64,000 bases of DNA from positions 62,001 through 126,000 of the forward strand of contig CAWHVB010000007.1 in NCBI GenBank assembly GCA_963832715.1, in the 5' to 3' direction. Below, piece by piece: positions 35,327-44,477 of this stretch. Every line of letters begins with the position of its first letter. Position 1 is the stretch's first letter. The DNA is from DATFVA01 sp963832715 (GTDB lineage: Bacteria; Bacteroidota; Ignavibacteria; Ignavibacteriales; Ignavibacteriaceae). The notes below the pieces were generated by a model. The model did no database searches, had not been told where the DNA came from, and was given only the letters and a program-made list of their open reading frames with translations. Made by a program: the position numbers and the translations under genes.

Positions 35327-37947
35327 ATGAACTCAGCGGAAAGACAGAGGCTAAAATCTTCATTAAAGTATAACTGGAAAAAATGGGGTCCGTATTTAAC
35401 TGACAGGCAATGGGGAACTGTTCGTGAAGATTACAGTCCGGACGGAGATGCCTGGGAATATGTTACTCACGATGATGCAGGGAGCAGAGCGTACAGATGG
35501 GGTGAGGAAGGTATCGCCGGCATTAGTGATGATAAACAAATCCTGTGTTTTGCTTTAAGTTTTTGGAACGGGCAAGATCCAATACTAAAAGAGAGGTATT
35601 TCGGTTTATCCGGAAAAGAGGGAAATCATGGCGAGGATGTGAAGGAATATTATTATTATCTTGATAATACACCTGTTCATTCTTATATGAAAATGCTCTA
35701 TAAGTACCCGCAAAGCGAATTTCCGTATAATAATATAATAGATACGAACAAAAAGAGAGGGAGATCAGACCCGGAATATGAGTTAGCCGATACCGGGATA
35801 TTTAATGAGGATAAATACTTCGACATTTTTATTGAATATTGTAAAAACCAGGCCGAAGATATTTTAATCAGGATAACAGCACATAACAGAGGGGAGCAGG
35901 AAGCGCAAATCAATATTATACCGCAGTTATGGTTCCGGAATACCTGGTCCTGGGGTTATGACGACTATAAACCAAAAATTTCCTTTACTGATCATCATTC
36001 TATTCTTGCCCAACATAAATATTCAGGCAATTATAATCTTTACTGTGAAAAAAGCTGCGAATTCCTTTTCTGCGATAACGAAACAAATGTAAGGAAACTA
36101 TACGGGGCAGGTAACCCAGAAGGATACTTCAAAGATGGAATAAATGATTACATAGTTGACAATAAGGAAGATGCAATAAATCCCCATAAATATGGGACCA
36201 GGGCTGCAGCAAATTTTAAAATTGCTGTATCGAATAAACAGTCTGAAACAATACGACTAAGATTAACGAAATCGCCCATGAATAATGCCTTCGAAGATTT
36301 TGATAAAATATTTGAAAACAGAATTAAAGATGCAGATGAATTTTACTCGGAACTTCAGTTTAACCTTGATAATGAGGATGAAAGAAATATACAAAGGCAG
36401 GCATTTGCCGGAATGCTGTGGAATAAGCAATTTTATTTTTACGATATTCCCAAATGGTTGAAAGGAGACCCCGGACAGCCCCCTCCCCCGGAGGTGAGGC
36501 TGAAGGGAAGAAACAGTACATGGTTCATTTAAATAATGCAGACATAATTTCGATGCCGGATAAATGGGAGTTCCCATGGTATGCAGCGTGGGATTTAGCC
36601 TTTCATTGTATTCCTCTTGCAATGGTTGATGCAGCATTTGCGAAAAAACAGCTAATACTCATAACCCGTGAATGGTATATGCACCCTAATGGTCAGTTAC
36701 CGGCTTATGAATGGAACTTTTCAGATGTTAATCCGCCTGTGCATGCCTGGGCGGCATGGCGCGTTTATAAGATTGACCAAAAAAATAATAATGGGAAAGG
36801 AGATATACCGTTCCTTGAATCAGTTTTTCATAAGATGCTTTTGAATTTTACATGGTGGGTAAACAGGAAGGATAAAGATGACAGGAATATCTTCCAGGGG
36901 GGCTTCCTGGGATTAGATAATATCGGGGTTTTTGACCGCAGTGAGGGATTGAAACCCGGTGAATATCTTGAACAGGCAGATGGAACTGCCTGGATGGCAA
37001 TGTTCTCCCTGAATATGCTGCAAATTTCATTAGAGCTTTCAAAGGAGAATCCTGTTTATCAGGATTTAGCAACTAAATTTTTAGAACACTTTTTATATAT
37101 AGCCGGTGCTATGACAAACTTCGGAGGAGAAGGAATCGATCTTTGGGATGAAGATGACGAATTTTACTATGATATACTTAATACGTATAGCGGCAGCAGC
37201 AGAATAAAAATTCATTCAATGGTCGGCATAATTCCGCTTTTTGCCGTTGAAGTAATTGAACCCGGTATAATCCGGGAATGTCCTAAATTCGCGGAGAGAA
37301 TGAATTGGTTTTTAAACTACAGGCCTGATCTGGCAGGTCTTGTATCAAGATGGAATGTAAAGGGGCAAGGAGAAAGAAGATTATTCTCATTATTACGGGG
37401 TCATCGTCTGAAATGTATTTTAAAAAGAATGCTTGATGAATCAGAATTCCTTTCAGAATATGGAGTCCGCGCATTATCAAAGTTCCATCAAAAGAATCCA
37501 TATATTTTTAAGGGGGACGGAAATACTTTTAAAATAAATTATGAACCGGCTGAATCAGAAACGGGTTTATTCGGCGGCAATTCAAACTGGCGGGGACCAA
37601 TCTGGTTTCAGATGAATTTTTTAATAATCGAATCGCTTCAAAGATTTCATCATTATTACGGCGATGATTTCAAGGTGGAATATCCGACGAATTCGGGAAA
37701 ATATTATACACTTAAGGAGATTTCGGAAGAACTAACCAACAGGTTAAAAAAAATATTCGTCAGGAACAAAAAAGGTCAGCGTCCGGTTTTCGGGACTAAT
37801 AGTAAATTTCAAACCGATCCTCACTTCAGGGATTACATCTTATTTTACGAATATTTCCATGGAGATGAGGGAATAGGGCTCGGGGCTTCGCATCAGACCG
37901 GGTGGACCGGGTTGATTGCAAAACTGATGCAGCCGAAAAACAAATAA
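35327..37947 (+). pseudogene. GH63/MGH1-like glucosidase, interrupted by a frameshift
   Basis: The intact family hydrolyses alpha-linked glucose or glucosylglycerate-type substrates with an (alpha/alpha)6 barrel. Frame one (35327-36532) holds WGPYLTDRQWGTVREDYS and the N-terminal sandwich, up to WLKGDPGQPPPPEVRLKGRNSTW. Frame two (to 37947) continues VHLNNADIISMPDKWEFPWYAAWDLAFHCIPLAMVD, NGQLPAYEWNFSDVNPPVHAWA and GLGASHQTGWTGL. At 36521-36523 one G is missing: TGG-GTT-CAT would restore TWVHLNN. A -1 shift in a short G run suggests a sequencing error or recent lesion. Start ATG at 35327 (MNSAERQRL) is preferred over 35285. The joined protein is about 874 residues, normal for the family. Confidence 0.85.
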
Positions 37948-38102
37948 TTTTAGAGATGTAAATGAATTAATGGATGCGGCCGTTCTGTTTGATGTATCAT
38001 CTATATCTATTCCATACAGGCTCTCCTATACTATTGCATAGAAAATGAAATTGTATTAGTTTTGAAGCTCTTAAATTGTTCCTTTTTATTATACTTTGTT
38101 TC

Positions 38103-38175
38103 GCTGGTGTAGCTCAATTGGTAGAGCAATTGATTTGTAATCAATAGGTTGCGGGTTCGAGTCCCATCACCAGCT
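38103..38175 (+). tRNA. tRNA-Thr (anticodon TGT)
   Basis: Complete cloverleaf: acceptor GCTGGTG (38103-38109) pairs with CACCAGC (38168-38174), the D-arm has AGCTCAATTGGTAGAGC, the anticodon arm ATTGA-TTTGTAA-TCAAT places TGT at 38136-38138, and the T-arm has GGGTTCGAGTCCC. The 3' CCA is not encoded. An intrinsic terminator follows at once. Confidence 0.97.
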
Positions 38176-38180
38176 CAAGT

Positions 38181-38225
38181 AACCCCGAATATAATCGTTT
38201 TTATTTTCGGGGTTTTCTTTTTACC
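38181..38225 (+). terminator. terminator after tRNA-Thr
   Basis: AACCCCGAA (38181-38189) and TTCGGGGTT (38206-38214) form a 9-bp stem followed by TTCTTTTT, six bases after the tRNA. A clear plus-strand intrinsic terminator. Confidence 0.9.
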
Positions 38226-38330
38226 CCCTGCCCTTCACGGGAATACGGATTTATACCGCGGAGAGAAAATGGGTCTGAAGGATAAGCAGTTGAATCTTTA
38301 CCTATGAAGGGTTAAACAGATTTGCAATTT

Positions 38331-38367
38331 TTAATAAAAAAACCGGTAACTGGTGTGTTACCGGTTT
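38331..38367 (-). terminator. terminator downstream of the triple-repeat T9SS gene
   Basis: AAACCGGTAAC (38340-38350) and GTTACCGGTTT (38357-38367) make an 11-bp perfect stem with a 6-base loop. On the minus strand it is followed by TTTTTATTAAAAA, so it ends the gene at 38444-39961; on the plus strand it is followed by GAACTCTTTTTATTTT and may work both ways. Confidence 0.85.
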
Positions 38368-38443
38368 GAACTCTTTTTATTTTAACCAGGGACCATAGAT
38401 ATAGATTTATTTAGTCTATGTATCCCGTTACAGAGTCCAATAA

Positions 38444-39961
38444 CTACCTGAGGAGAATCATCTTCTTTGTTTGTACAACATCTCCTGCTCTCAGCTGATA
38501 GAAATATACTCCGCTTGCCAGGCCGGCTGCATTCATTTTCAAATCGTAGACTCCCGCAGGTTTTTCTTCATTAACAAGGGTAGTGATTTCTTTCCCCAGA
38601 GCGTTATATACTTTGATTACAACTTTTGATAATTCCGGGATTGAATATTTTATAATTGTCGAGGGATTGAATGGGTTTGGATAGTTTTGTTCCAGTGAAA
38701 AGCCGACCGGGTTATTTATAGACTGCTCAACAGCGCTGGGTTCATTCGGAAAATACTTAACGGTCAGACCCCCATATATGGAAGCTGTACCGCTGCCGCC
38801 TAATTGCACATAATTCTGGGCTACAGCGTAGAAGGTGTAAGAACCTGCAGTTATGTCGTATTCCCTGGAATGTGAAAATGAGGCTCTCGGAACCCCGCTG
38901 GTTCCGATTATACTGACATTACCATCATTCGGACCCCAGTTCATATCGTTACTTGCAGCCAGAACAATAAGGTCCCCCAAATCGGGAGTGCAGGAGCCGT
39001 CAAAATGTACGACCACTTTACCGTTTGAAGGTGCGTCGATATCTGCCTGTCCTACTACTACCGGAGCACCCCGTAAGTTTACATTGGTCTTTACGATTCC
39101 GTCAAATGCTGCGGATGCCGAACCTGATACATTTGCAAAGAACTCGGCAGTAAGACTTCCGTATATGGAAGCAATGCCGCTTCCGCCTACGTCTACATAA
39201 TTTTGAGCTACAGCATAGAATGTATTAGAACCTGCTGTTACATCATATTCCCGGGAATGTGAAAATGAGGCTCTCGGAACTCCGCTTGTTCCTAACACAC
39301 TGACACTGCCGTCATTCGGACCCCAGTTCATGGTGTTGCTTGCGGCCAGAACTATCCGGTCACCCTGGTCCGGAGTACAAGAACCGTCAAAGTGTAAGAT
39401 CACTTTGCCGTCCGTCGGTGCGTTGAAATCCACCTGTCCTACCACTACTGCACTACCCCGTAAGTTTATAGCCGTCTTAATTATTCCCTGGAATGCTGCG
39501 AATGCTGTAGTCGATGTATCATCGAAAAACTCTACATTCAGATTACCATAAACAGAGGCTATACCGCTCCCGCCTAAATCAACATAGTTCTGAGCTACAG
39601 CGTAAAAGGAATATGAGCCGGCAGTTACATCGTATTCCTGCGAATGTGAAAATGAGGCTCGCGTGACATCGCTTGTTCCTAAAACGCTGACATTGCCGTC
39701 ATTGGGACTCCATGTCATACCGTCGCTTGCTGCCAGTATTATACGATCCCCTAAGTCGGGAGAGCAGGAACCGTCAAAATGGACGACTACTTTGCCGTCT
39801 GACGGTACATCGATATCAACCTGGCCTACAACCACAGGGTTACCTCTCAGATTGATGCTTGTCTTCGATATTTCCTGGTTCCAGACCATCGTCTGGGCTG
39901 TACAGGACACAACAGCGAATAAAAGGGCAGAGATCAATTGAATGATGTAAGATCTTTTCAT
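38444..39961 (-). CDS. T9SS-secreted protein with three 129-residue repeats
   Basis: 505 residues from ATG 39961, with a strong AAGGAG upstream; a longer start at 40027 is not supported. Signal peptide MKRSYIIQLISALLFAVVSCTAQ. Three repeats at 31-159, 160-288 and 289-404 share NLRGxPVVVGQVDIDAPSDGK, VVVHFDGSCTPDLGDRIVLAAS, MNWGPNDGNVSV, SFSHSREYDVTAGS and FYAVAQNYVDLGGSGIASIYG. I recognise no named domain. Each repeat looks beta-rich, and only the extracellular export is predictable: the sorting domain LEQNYPNPFNPSTII to TKKMILLR ends the protein. The hairpin at 38331-38367 terminates the transcript. Confidence 0.9.
   Translation of the reverse strand: MKRSYIIQLISALLFAVVSCTAQTMVWNQEISKTSINLRGNPVVVGQVDIDVPSDGKVVVHFDGSCSPDLGDRIILAASDGMTWSPNDGNVSVLGTSDVTRASFSHSQEYDVTAGSYSFYAVAQNYVDLGGSGIASVYGNLNVEFFDDTSTTAFAAFQGIIKTAINLRGSAVVVGQVDFNAPTDGKVILHFDGSCTPDQGDRIVLAASNTMNWGPNDGSVSVLGTSGVPRASFSHSREYDVTAGSNTFYAVAQNYVDVGGSGIASIYGSLTAEFFANVSGSASAAFDGIVKTNVNLRGAPVVVGQADIDAPSNGKVVVHFDGSCTPDLGDLIVLAASNDMNWGPNDGNVSIIGTSGVPRASFSHSREYDITAGSYTFYAVAQNYVQLGGSGTASIYGGLTVKYFPNEPSAVEQSINNPVGFSLEQNYPNPFNPSTIIKYSIPELSKVVIKVYNALGKEITTLVNEEKPAGVYDLKMNAAGLASGVYFYQLRAGDVVQTKKMILLR
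38750..39871 (-). repeat. 387-bp DNA repeat, three copies, coding
   Basis: The three protein repeats of the T9SS gene are encoded by 387-bp units (the last shorter, about 348 bp) with high nucleotide similarity; for example GAATGTGAAAATGAGGCTC recurs in all three. This points to recent internal duplication or gene conversion. Confidence 0.9.
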
Positions 39962-40548
39962 ATTTACTCCTTCTTTTTTTAGACTATTATTAATTAAAAA
40001 TGAATTTTGAGCCGAAAACCGGCCCATCCGGTACTAATTTCAATAAAGGTTCTTAATAAACCGCGAAATTTATTCCGGGTAACGATTTTCTTAGATTCTG
40101 TTTATTGTGTAGATTACAAAACTTCGCTTTACATAAGCAAAAACCAGGCCGGGAGATCTGATATGGTTTTTGTGTTATAGATACGCTTCCTGATTTTATA
40201 ATATAATTAATAATATTCTTCCGCGACTCAGTATAAATACGTAGATCATTAAAAAGTCGCGCAACGGAGGATGAAAGCCGGAATAAAGTAGTGAGGGGTT
40301 AGTGGGCCTGAAACCGGAGGCCCGAAAAGAACAAGGGGTGAGAGAAAGCTGAACTTAAGGGATGCTTTACACGAGTAATGCGATCTTCAGTAGATGGAGG
40401 ATGAAAAGCTAAATTCATCCTGGACTTGACTCAGGAAACAGGAGAAATCTGCAGCAGGAGTCTGCCAAAAGTCGCTAAGGCACCAAATGATAATATCGAC
40501 TTCAGATCGGAGATGAGGTTTGGGGATGCATTCCCGGGTGATGATTTC
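39962..40548. other. 587-bp gap, purine-rich, possible structured RNA
   Basis: No supported gene. The half 40255-40545 is G/A-rich on the plus strand and contains two near copies of GGAGGATGAAA(A)GC (starting 40266 and 40396), a GGGCCT/AGGCCC hairpin (40304-40323) and an AGGATG/CATCCT hairpin (40398-40421). It does not match RNase P, tmRNA, SRP or 6S RNA as I remember them. Either an uncharacterised RNA or decayed sequence. 40121-40133 carries a fragment (ACTTCGCTTTACA) of a dispersed repeat. Confidence 0.35.
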
Positions 40549-41313
40549 TCAGAGCTCAAACTCCATCATTCTGAGCGCTCCTTCAAATTCTTTCATCTTA
40601 CGGTGAAATCCATATTTCCTATCCCATTCACCATTAAGCAATTCATTTCGAAGGTTTTCAACATACTTAGATTCGAGTTCATCCGGTATAAAGCCCCAGG
40701 CTGACTGTCCACCGCGTATCTCTTTCTTTAAAAATTCCTCCGGTCTTCCATAAAATGCTTCCTGAAATCCGTCAGTGCAATCAAATGGAATTTTTATATT
40801 CGTTATTTCAGGCCTAATTCCGAATACTGTTTCTATTACTGATAATGCAGGGTATCTCTTTTTTTCAGCTTCAACTACCATAGGGAAATATTCTACATTC
40901 CAAAATAGATGAAGCTTCGCCGGATCGTATGTCAGGATCACTATCCTTCTTTTAGTTACCCTTCTTACTTCCCGGAGTCCTTTTTCAAGATCCGGCCAGT
41001 GATGGATTGTTAAAACAGCAAGGGATGCATCAAAACTTTTATCACTAAACGGGAGCGACTCGGCCCCTGCGTTAATTGCAGGAACTTTACCTGACTCCAA
41101 CCGTTTTACTCTCATTTTCTCTGAAGGTTCTACAGCAATAACATATCTGTCATCCGGTTCGTACGACCCTGTTCCTGCCCCAATGTTTAATATTGTCTCC
41201 ATATCACGCAGTCCGGTGCGGACATACTTCTCTATTCCCGGGTCAGCTCTTCGCACCAAAGAATATTCTTCATCCCTGTTATCATAATCATATAATGTAT
41301 TTTTAATTGTCAT
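40549..41313 (-). CDS. class I SAM-dependent methyltransferase
   Basis: 254 residues, cytoplasmic. The SAM-binding motif is ILNIGAGTGSYEP (about 41-53), the acidic ribose-binding motif is VIAVEPSEKM, and LPFSDKSFDASLAVLTIHHW (about 87-106) covers motifs II-III of the UbiE/COQ5-like Methyltransf_11 fold. The acceptor substrate is not indicated. The ECF sigma factor gene lies 44 nt upstream on the same strand, so it may be in the same transcript, but a link is not established. Confidence 0.9.
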   Translation of the reverse strand: MTIKNTLYDYDNRDEEYSLVRRADPGIEKYVRTGLRDMETILNIGAGTGSYEPDDRYVIAVEPSEKMRVKRLESGKVPAINAGAESLPFSDKSFDASLAVLTIHHWPDLEKGLREVRRVTKRRIVILTYDPAKLHLFWNVEYFPMVVEAEKKRYPALSVIETVFGIRPEITNIKIPFDCTDGFQEAFYGRPEEFLKKEIRGGQSAWGFIPDELESKYVENLRNELLNGEWDRKYGFHRKMKEFEGALRMMEFEL

Positions 41314-41356
41314 ACTATTCCTGTTCAGGGGATCTCTTAATTAAATTTCTGAGATC

Positions 41357-42586
41357 TCAAATTAGTTTATCAATTTTCCTTTGAATGATCTCTTTTTCAG
41401 TCTGAGTTTTTGCGAGGGCATGTGCCCTCTGAAAATGTTCTTCTGCTCTTTCATTGTTTATGCCTGTGTATAGTTCTCCAAGTAATGCATAATAGAAATG
41501 ATTGCCGGTTAAATTTAATTTTTCAGCTTCGATGATTGCTTCTTCTTTACCGCGAGCCTTTGAAAGTGCGAAAGTTCTGTTCAGCGCTGCCATCGGCGAA
41601 TATTCTATCTGCAGAAGCTTATTGTAAAGCTGCAGAATATTTTCCCATTTATCTTCGGTATCGGATTTTTTTGTATGCCAGAGTGCTATCCCTGCTTCCA
41701 GGTGATATTTTGATACGTAGCTTCCTGCAGCCGAGCAATTCAGAAAATATTCGCCCTTACGGATTAAATCCGGGTCCCATAAAGCAGCGCTCTGCTCATC
41801 ATATAAAATCAGTGCCCCGTTTTTATCAAAGCGTGCATCGAACCTTGAGGCATGGAAGCACATCAGCGACAGTAGTGCATTTACCTGAGGCTTGTTCGTG
41901 TATTCATTTTCGACGAGCATATAGCAGAGCCGCATTGCATCCAGACAAAGATCTTTACGGAGAGTTTTATTCTGACTTACAGAATAATATCCTTCATTAA
42001 ACAGCAGGTAGATCGTTCTCAAAACCATCTCCAGACGGTTTTCAATCTCTAAAGGACCGGGAAGTTCTATTTTAACTTTTTCCTGACGGAGTTTTTCCTT
42101 TGCTCTGAACAGTCTTTTATTAATCGTTTCTTTGTTTGTAAGGAATGCATCGGCAATTTCTTCTATGCCGAAACCGCAGAGGATCCTTAATGAGAGTCCT
42201 ATCTGCGCCTCGGGTGAAATGGAGGGGTGACAGACTGCAAACATCATCCGGAGCTGACTGTCATTGATATTCTGCGGAGATAAATCCAGTTCATTCATAT
42301 ACGATCCAGGCAAATCGTTTTTCAGTTCCGGTGCGATTTTGTCCTCAAAAGTTGAAGTACGCTGCAAATGATTTTTTGCTTTATTCTTTGCTACGGTATA
42401 AAGCCAGGCGGCCGGATTAGGCGGAATTCCTTTGAGCCCCCACGTCTCTGAAGCTGTTAAAAATGTATCGGCAGCAATATCCTCGGCGACCTCCATCTGT
42501 TCAAATCCAAACCGTCTGCAGAGTACAGAGACAATTTTCCTGTATTCTGTTCTGAATAAACCGGGTATTAACTCTTGTTCTGTCAT
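41357..42586 (-). CDS. ECF42-type RNA polymerase sigma factor with C-terminal TPR-like domain
   Basis: 409 residues, about twice a normal ECF sigma. Sigma region 2 is in VAEDIAADTFLTASETW…PNPAAWLYTVAKNKAKNHLQR, region 4 in QIGLSLRILCGFGIEEIADAFLTNKETINKRLFRAKEKLR. The last 220 residues carry the COG4941/ECF42 extension: YLLFNEGYYSVSQN, LSLMCFHASRFDARFD, AALNRTFALSKARGKEEAI and a TPR-like end. In the known family this extension is needed for activity and replaces an anti-sigma. The gene directly upstream encodes the DGPF-domain partner. Regulon unknown. Confidence 0.95.
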   Translation of the reverse strand: MTEQELIPGLFRTEYRKIVSVLCRRFGFEQMEVAEDIAADTFLTASETWGLKGIPPNPAAWLYTVAKNKAKNHLQRTSTFEDKIAPELKNDLPGSYMNELDLSPQNINDSQLRMMFAVCHPSISPEAQIGLSLRILCGFGIEEIADAFLTNKETINKRLFRAKEKLRQEKVKIELPGPLEIENRLEMVLRTIYLLFNEGYYSVSQNKTLRKDLCLDAMRLCYMLVENEYTNKPQVNALLSLMCFHASRFDARFDKNGALILYDEQSAALWDPDLIRKGEYFLNCSAAGSYVSKYHLEAGIALWHTKKSDTEDKWENILQLYNKLLQIEYSPMAALNRTFALSKARGKEEAIIEAEKLNLTGNHFYYALLGELYTGINNERAEEHFQRAHALAKTQTEKEIIQRKIDKLI

Positions 42587-42615
42587 ACAAAAAGACTAAC
42601 GGAGATATCTTAAAA

Positions 42616-42966
42616 TTATTCTATTTCCAGCTGGTCGATTTCTCTTACCTCAACGTTTCCGCCAAGTTTAAGGACAGGACATCCTTTAGCTATTTCAACG
42701 GCATCTTCATATGATGCAGCTTTAATAATGGAATAACCGCCGATTGATTCTTTAATTTCGGAATATGGACCATCGGTAATTACATTGTAGGGTTTCACAA
42801 CTTTACCCGTGGAGGCCAGGCGGTTGCCCCTGTCGAATAATTTATTTTGTGCTGCTATACCGCCTATCCAGTCCATCCATTTTTTTGTATTTGCCTGCAT
42901 TTCTTCAGGTGAAAACGCGGGTGTGTTCTTAAAGTCGTTTCTGAATATTAAGAGGAATTCCTTCAT
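42616..42966 (-). CDS. YCII-related DGPF-domain protein
   Basis: 116 residues. KEFLLIFRNDFKNTPAFSPEEMQANTKKWMDWI and then ITDGPYSEIKESIGGYSIIKAASYEDAVEIAKGCPVLKLGGNVEVREI is the YCII/DGPF domain pattern, with the DGP motif after a beta strand. Proteins of this type are the standard companion of ECF42 sigma factors, and this gene lies 29 nt before the sigma gene on the same strand. The biochemical role is not settled; it may sense or modify a small molecule. Confidence 0.93.
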   Translation of the reverse strand: MKEFLLIFRNDFKNTPAFSPEEMQANTKKWMDWIGGIAAQNKLFDRGNRLASTGKVVKPYNVITDGPYSEIKESIGGYSIIKAASYEDAVEIAKGCPVLKLGGNVEVREIDQLEIE

Positions 42967-43230
42967 CTTCTTCTCCTTTTATTTTGATCACATTTAATTT
43001 TAACAATCTTTCTAAAAAAGCGTCTGCGGGAGAGCATTGCCAAAGTTAAAGCAATTATTTATTTCCAGGTTAATTGTGCCTGAAATTCATAAAAAAATTG
43101 CACTGCCGTCAGATATTCTGTGATGTCGGCAATAATTTCTCCTCCCGCAGACCCTGCAGGTAATTGTTTTGATCCCTGCACTGGTATGACAAACGAAATT
43201 CTGACAATTGGACACGGCAGATTACTATTT

Positions 43231-43446
43231 TTAATCCGGTAATTCCTCACAACTAAATCCGAAGCTTTTAATTCTGCCTACCACATCATTTACTTCAATA
43301 TCATCACCGATTATCCTGACAACCTTATCTTTATCTTCAAGATCTATAGTGCACTCATTTATCCTCCAGCTGCCGTCCAGCCCGTTTTTAACTGTACGGA
43401 AATCATTACTGTTGTTTATATCTGTCTTTAAAATTAACATTTCCAT
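43231..43446 (-). CDS. small HMA-like protein without CxxC
   Basis: 71 residues from the ATG at 43446, chosen because AGAAGG lies 7 bases upstream; a longer in-frame start at 43464 exists. The sequence MEMLILKTDINNSNDFRTV…WRINECTIDLEDKDKVVRIIG…VGRIKSFGFSCEELPD has the beta-alpha-beta-beta-alpha-beta order of heavy-metal-associated domains but lacks the metal-binding CxxC at the first loop. Such small proteins are frequent in Bacteroidota. Role unknown. 43001-43230, downstream, shows no gene I can support. Confidence 0.7.
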   Translation of the reverse strand: MEMLILKTDINNSNDFRTVKNGLDGSWRINECTIDLEDKDKVVRIIGDDIEVNDVVGRIKSFGFSCEELPD

Positions 43447-43552
43447 TTCATACCTTCTGTTCATTTAGCTATAATCTTTTGAAAGAGTCTGTCAATAGAA
43501 TAACTTAATTTTCGATTTTAACTAATATTGTGATAACAAATTTCGAAAGAAA

Positions 43553-44020
43553 TTAATTATTGTTAATCGGGGCAAATTGTCCCACCTTATAAGTGCCGAC
43601 AACAGGCTTAAAAGCAATATTTATCCTGTTATAACTGTTTATAGCATTAACCGCTACGGTTAAATCTATCAGCTCTTCTTCACTAAATTGCTCCCGGGCT
43701 TCCTCAAATACACTATCAGGCACCTCACAGTCATTAACTGCTTCTGCCCAGGCTAGTGCCGCCCGTTCGCGTTCAGAAAAAAACGGAGTTTCTCTCCATG
43801 CATCCATAACATAAAGACGCTGCTCGCTTTCACCTTCTGCACGCAAATCTTTTGAATGCATATCCAGACAATAAGCACACCCGTTTATCTGCGAAATCCT
43901 ATACTCTAAGAGGTGAAGCAGCGGCTGCTCGATGCGAGATTTTGAAAGGTATAGTCCTAAAGGATACATAGCCTTCATTGCGTCTTTTCCTTTTTCCATA
44001 AAATTTATTCTCTGTTTCAT
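43553..44020 (-). CDS. carboxymuconolactone decarboxylase/AhpD-like protein
   Basis: 155 residues. LLEYRISQINGCAYCLDMHSKDLRAEGE holds the CxxC and following His of the AhpD-like CMD family, preceded by the PLGLYLSKSRIEQPLLHL helix and followed by RERAALAWAEAVNDCEVPDSVFEEAREQFSEEELIDLTVAVNAINSYNRINIAF. These proteins act as thiol-disulfide or peroxidase-like enzymes; the CxxC makes that possible here. Single gene, facing the start of the efflux operon across a 457-bp gap. Confidence 0.95.
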   Translation of the reverse strand: MKQRINFMEKGKDAMKAMYPLGLYLSKSRIEQPLLHLLEYRISQINGCAYCLDMHSKDLRAEGESEQRLYVMDAWRETPFFSERERAALAWAEAVNDCEVPDSVFEEAREQFSEEELIDLTVAVNAINSYNRINIAFKPVVGTYKVGQFAPINNN

Positions 44021-44477
44021 CGGTTAAATCTCCTGAATTCTTATTAATTGTTAATTCGATCTACACTACAATAACAATTGAGTTTGAGCGAATTGGACAG
44101 GCCGGGAGGATTTTTTTTACAGAGAGATTCTTACTTTTCATTGTGATTCGTTAATTATTTTTTTCTATACAGAATTAATAATTATATAATAAGCATTTAA
44201 GTTTATTTTTTTATATTAGCTGCCTGAATTCCCCAAAGCTGAAAATTTACAGACCGATTGCAGAGCAATTTCGGTGAATCGTTTTTATATAATAAGCGTA
44301 ACACCCTTTCGATTTACAAGAAGAGAGTTTCGCTTAACTTGTCGCAAACGGCATCTTAAGTTGCCGGATTCACACCTTTTACGTTCCATTAATTGGTTTT
44401 ATGTTTAGGCTGGATCTATCGAGAAAAAAATAATAACGAAGTCTGGTGACTATTTAACAATAGGACAGAGGATTTGT
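44021..44477. other. divergent gap between AhpD-like gene and efflux operon
   Basis: No gene is seen. AT-rich sequence at 44150-44220 probably contains promoters in one or both directions. 44327-44338 (GTTTCGCTTAAC) resembles part of the dispersed palindromic repeat found at 51354. No clear operator is recognisable. Confidence 0.45.

Noticed and set aside
43059..43250. 63-codon minus-strand frame overlapping the HMA-like gene
   Set aside because: No family resemblance; overlaps a better gene end by 20 bases; probably chance.
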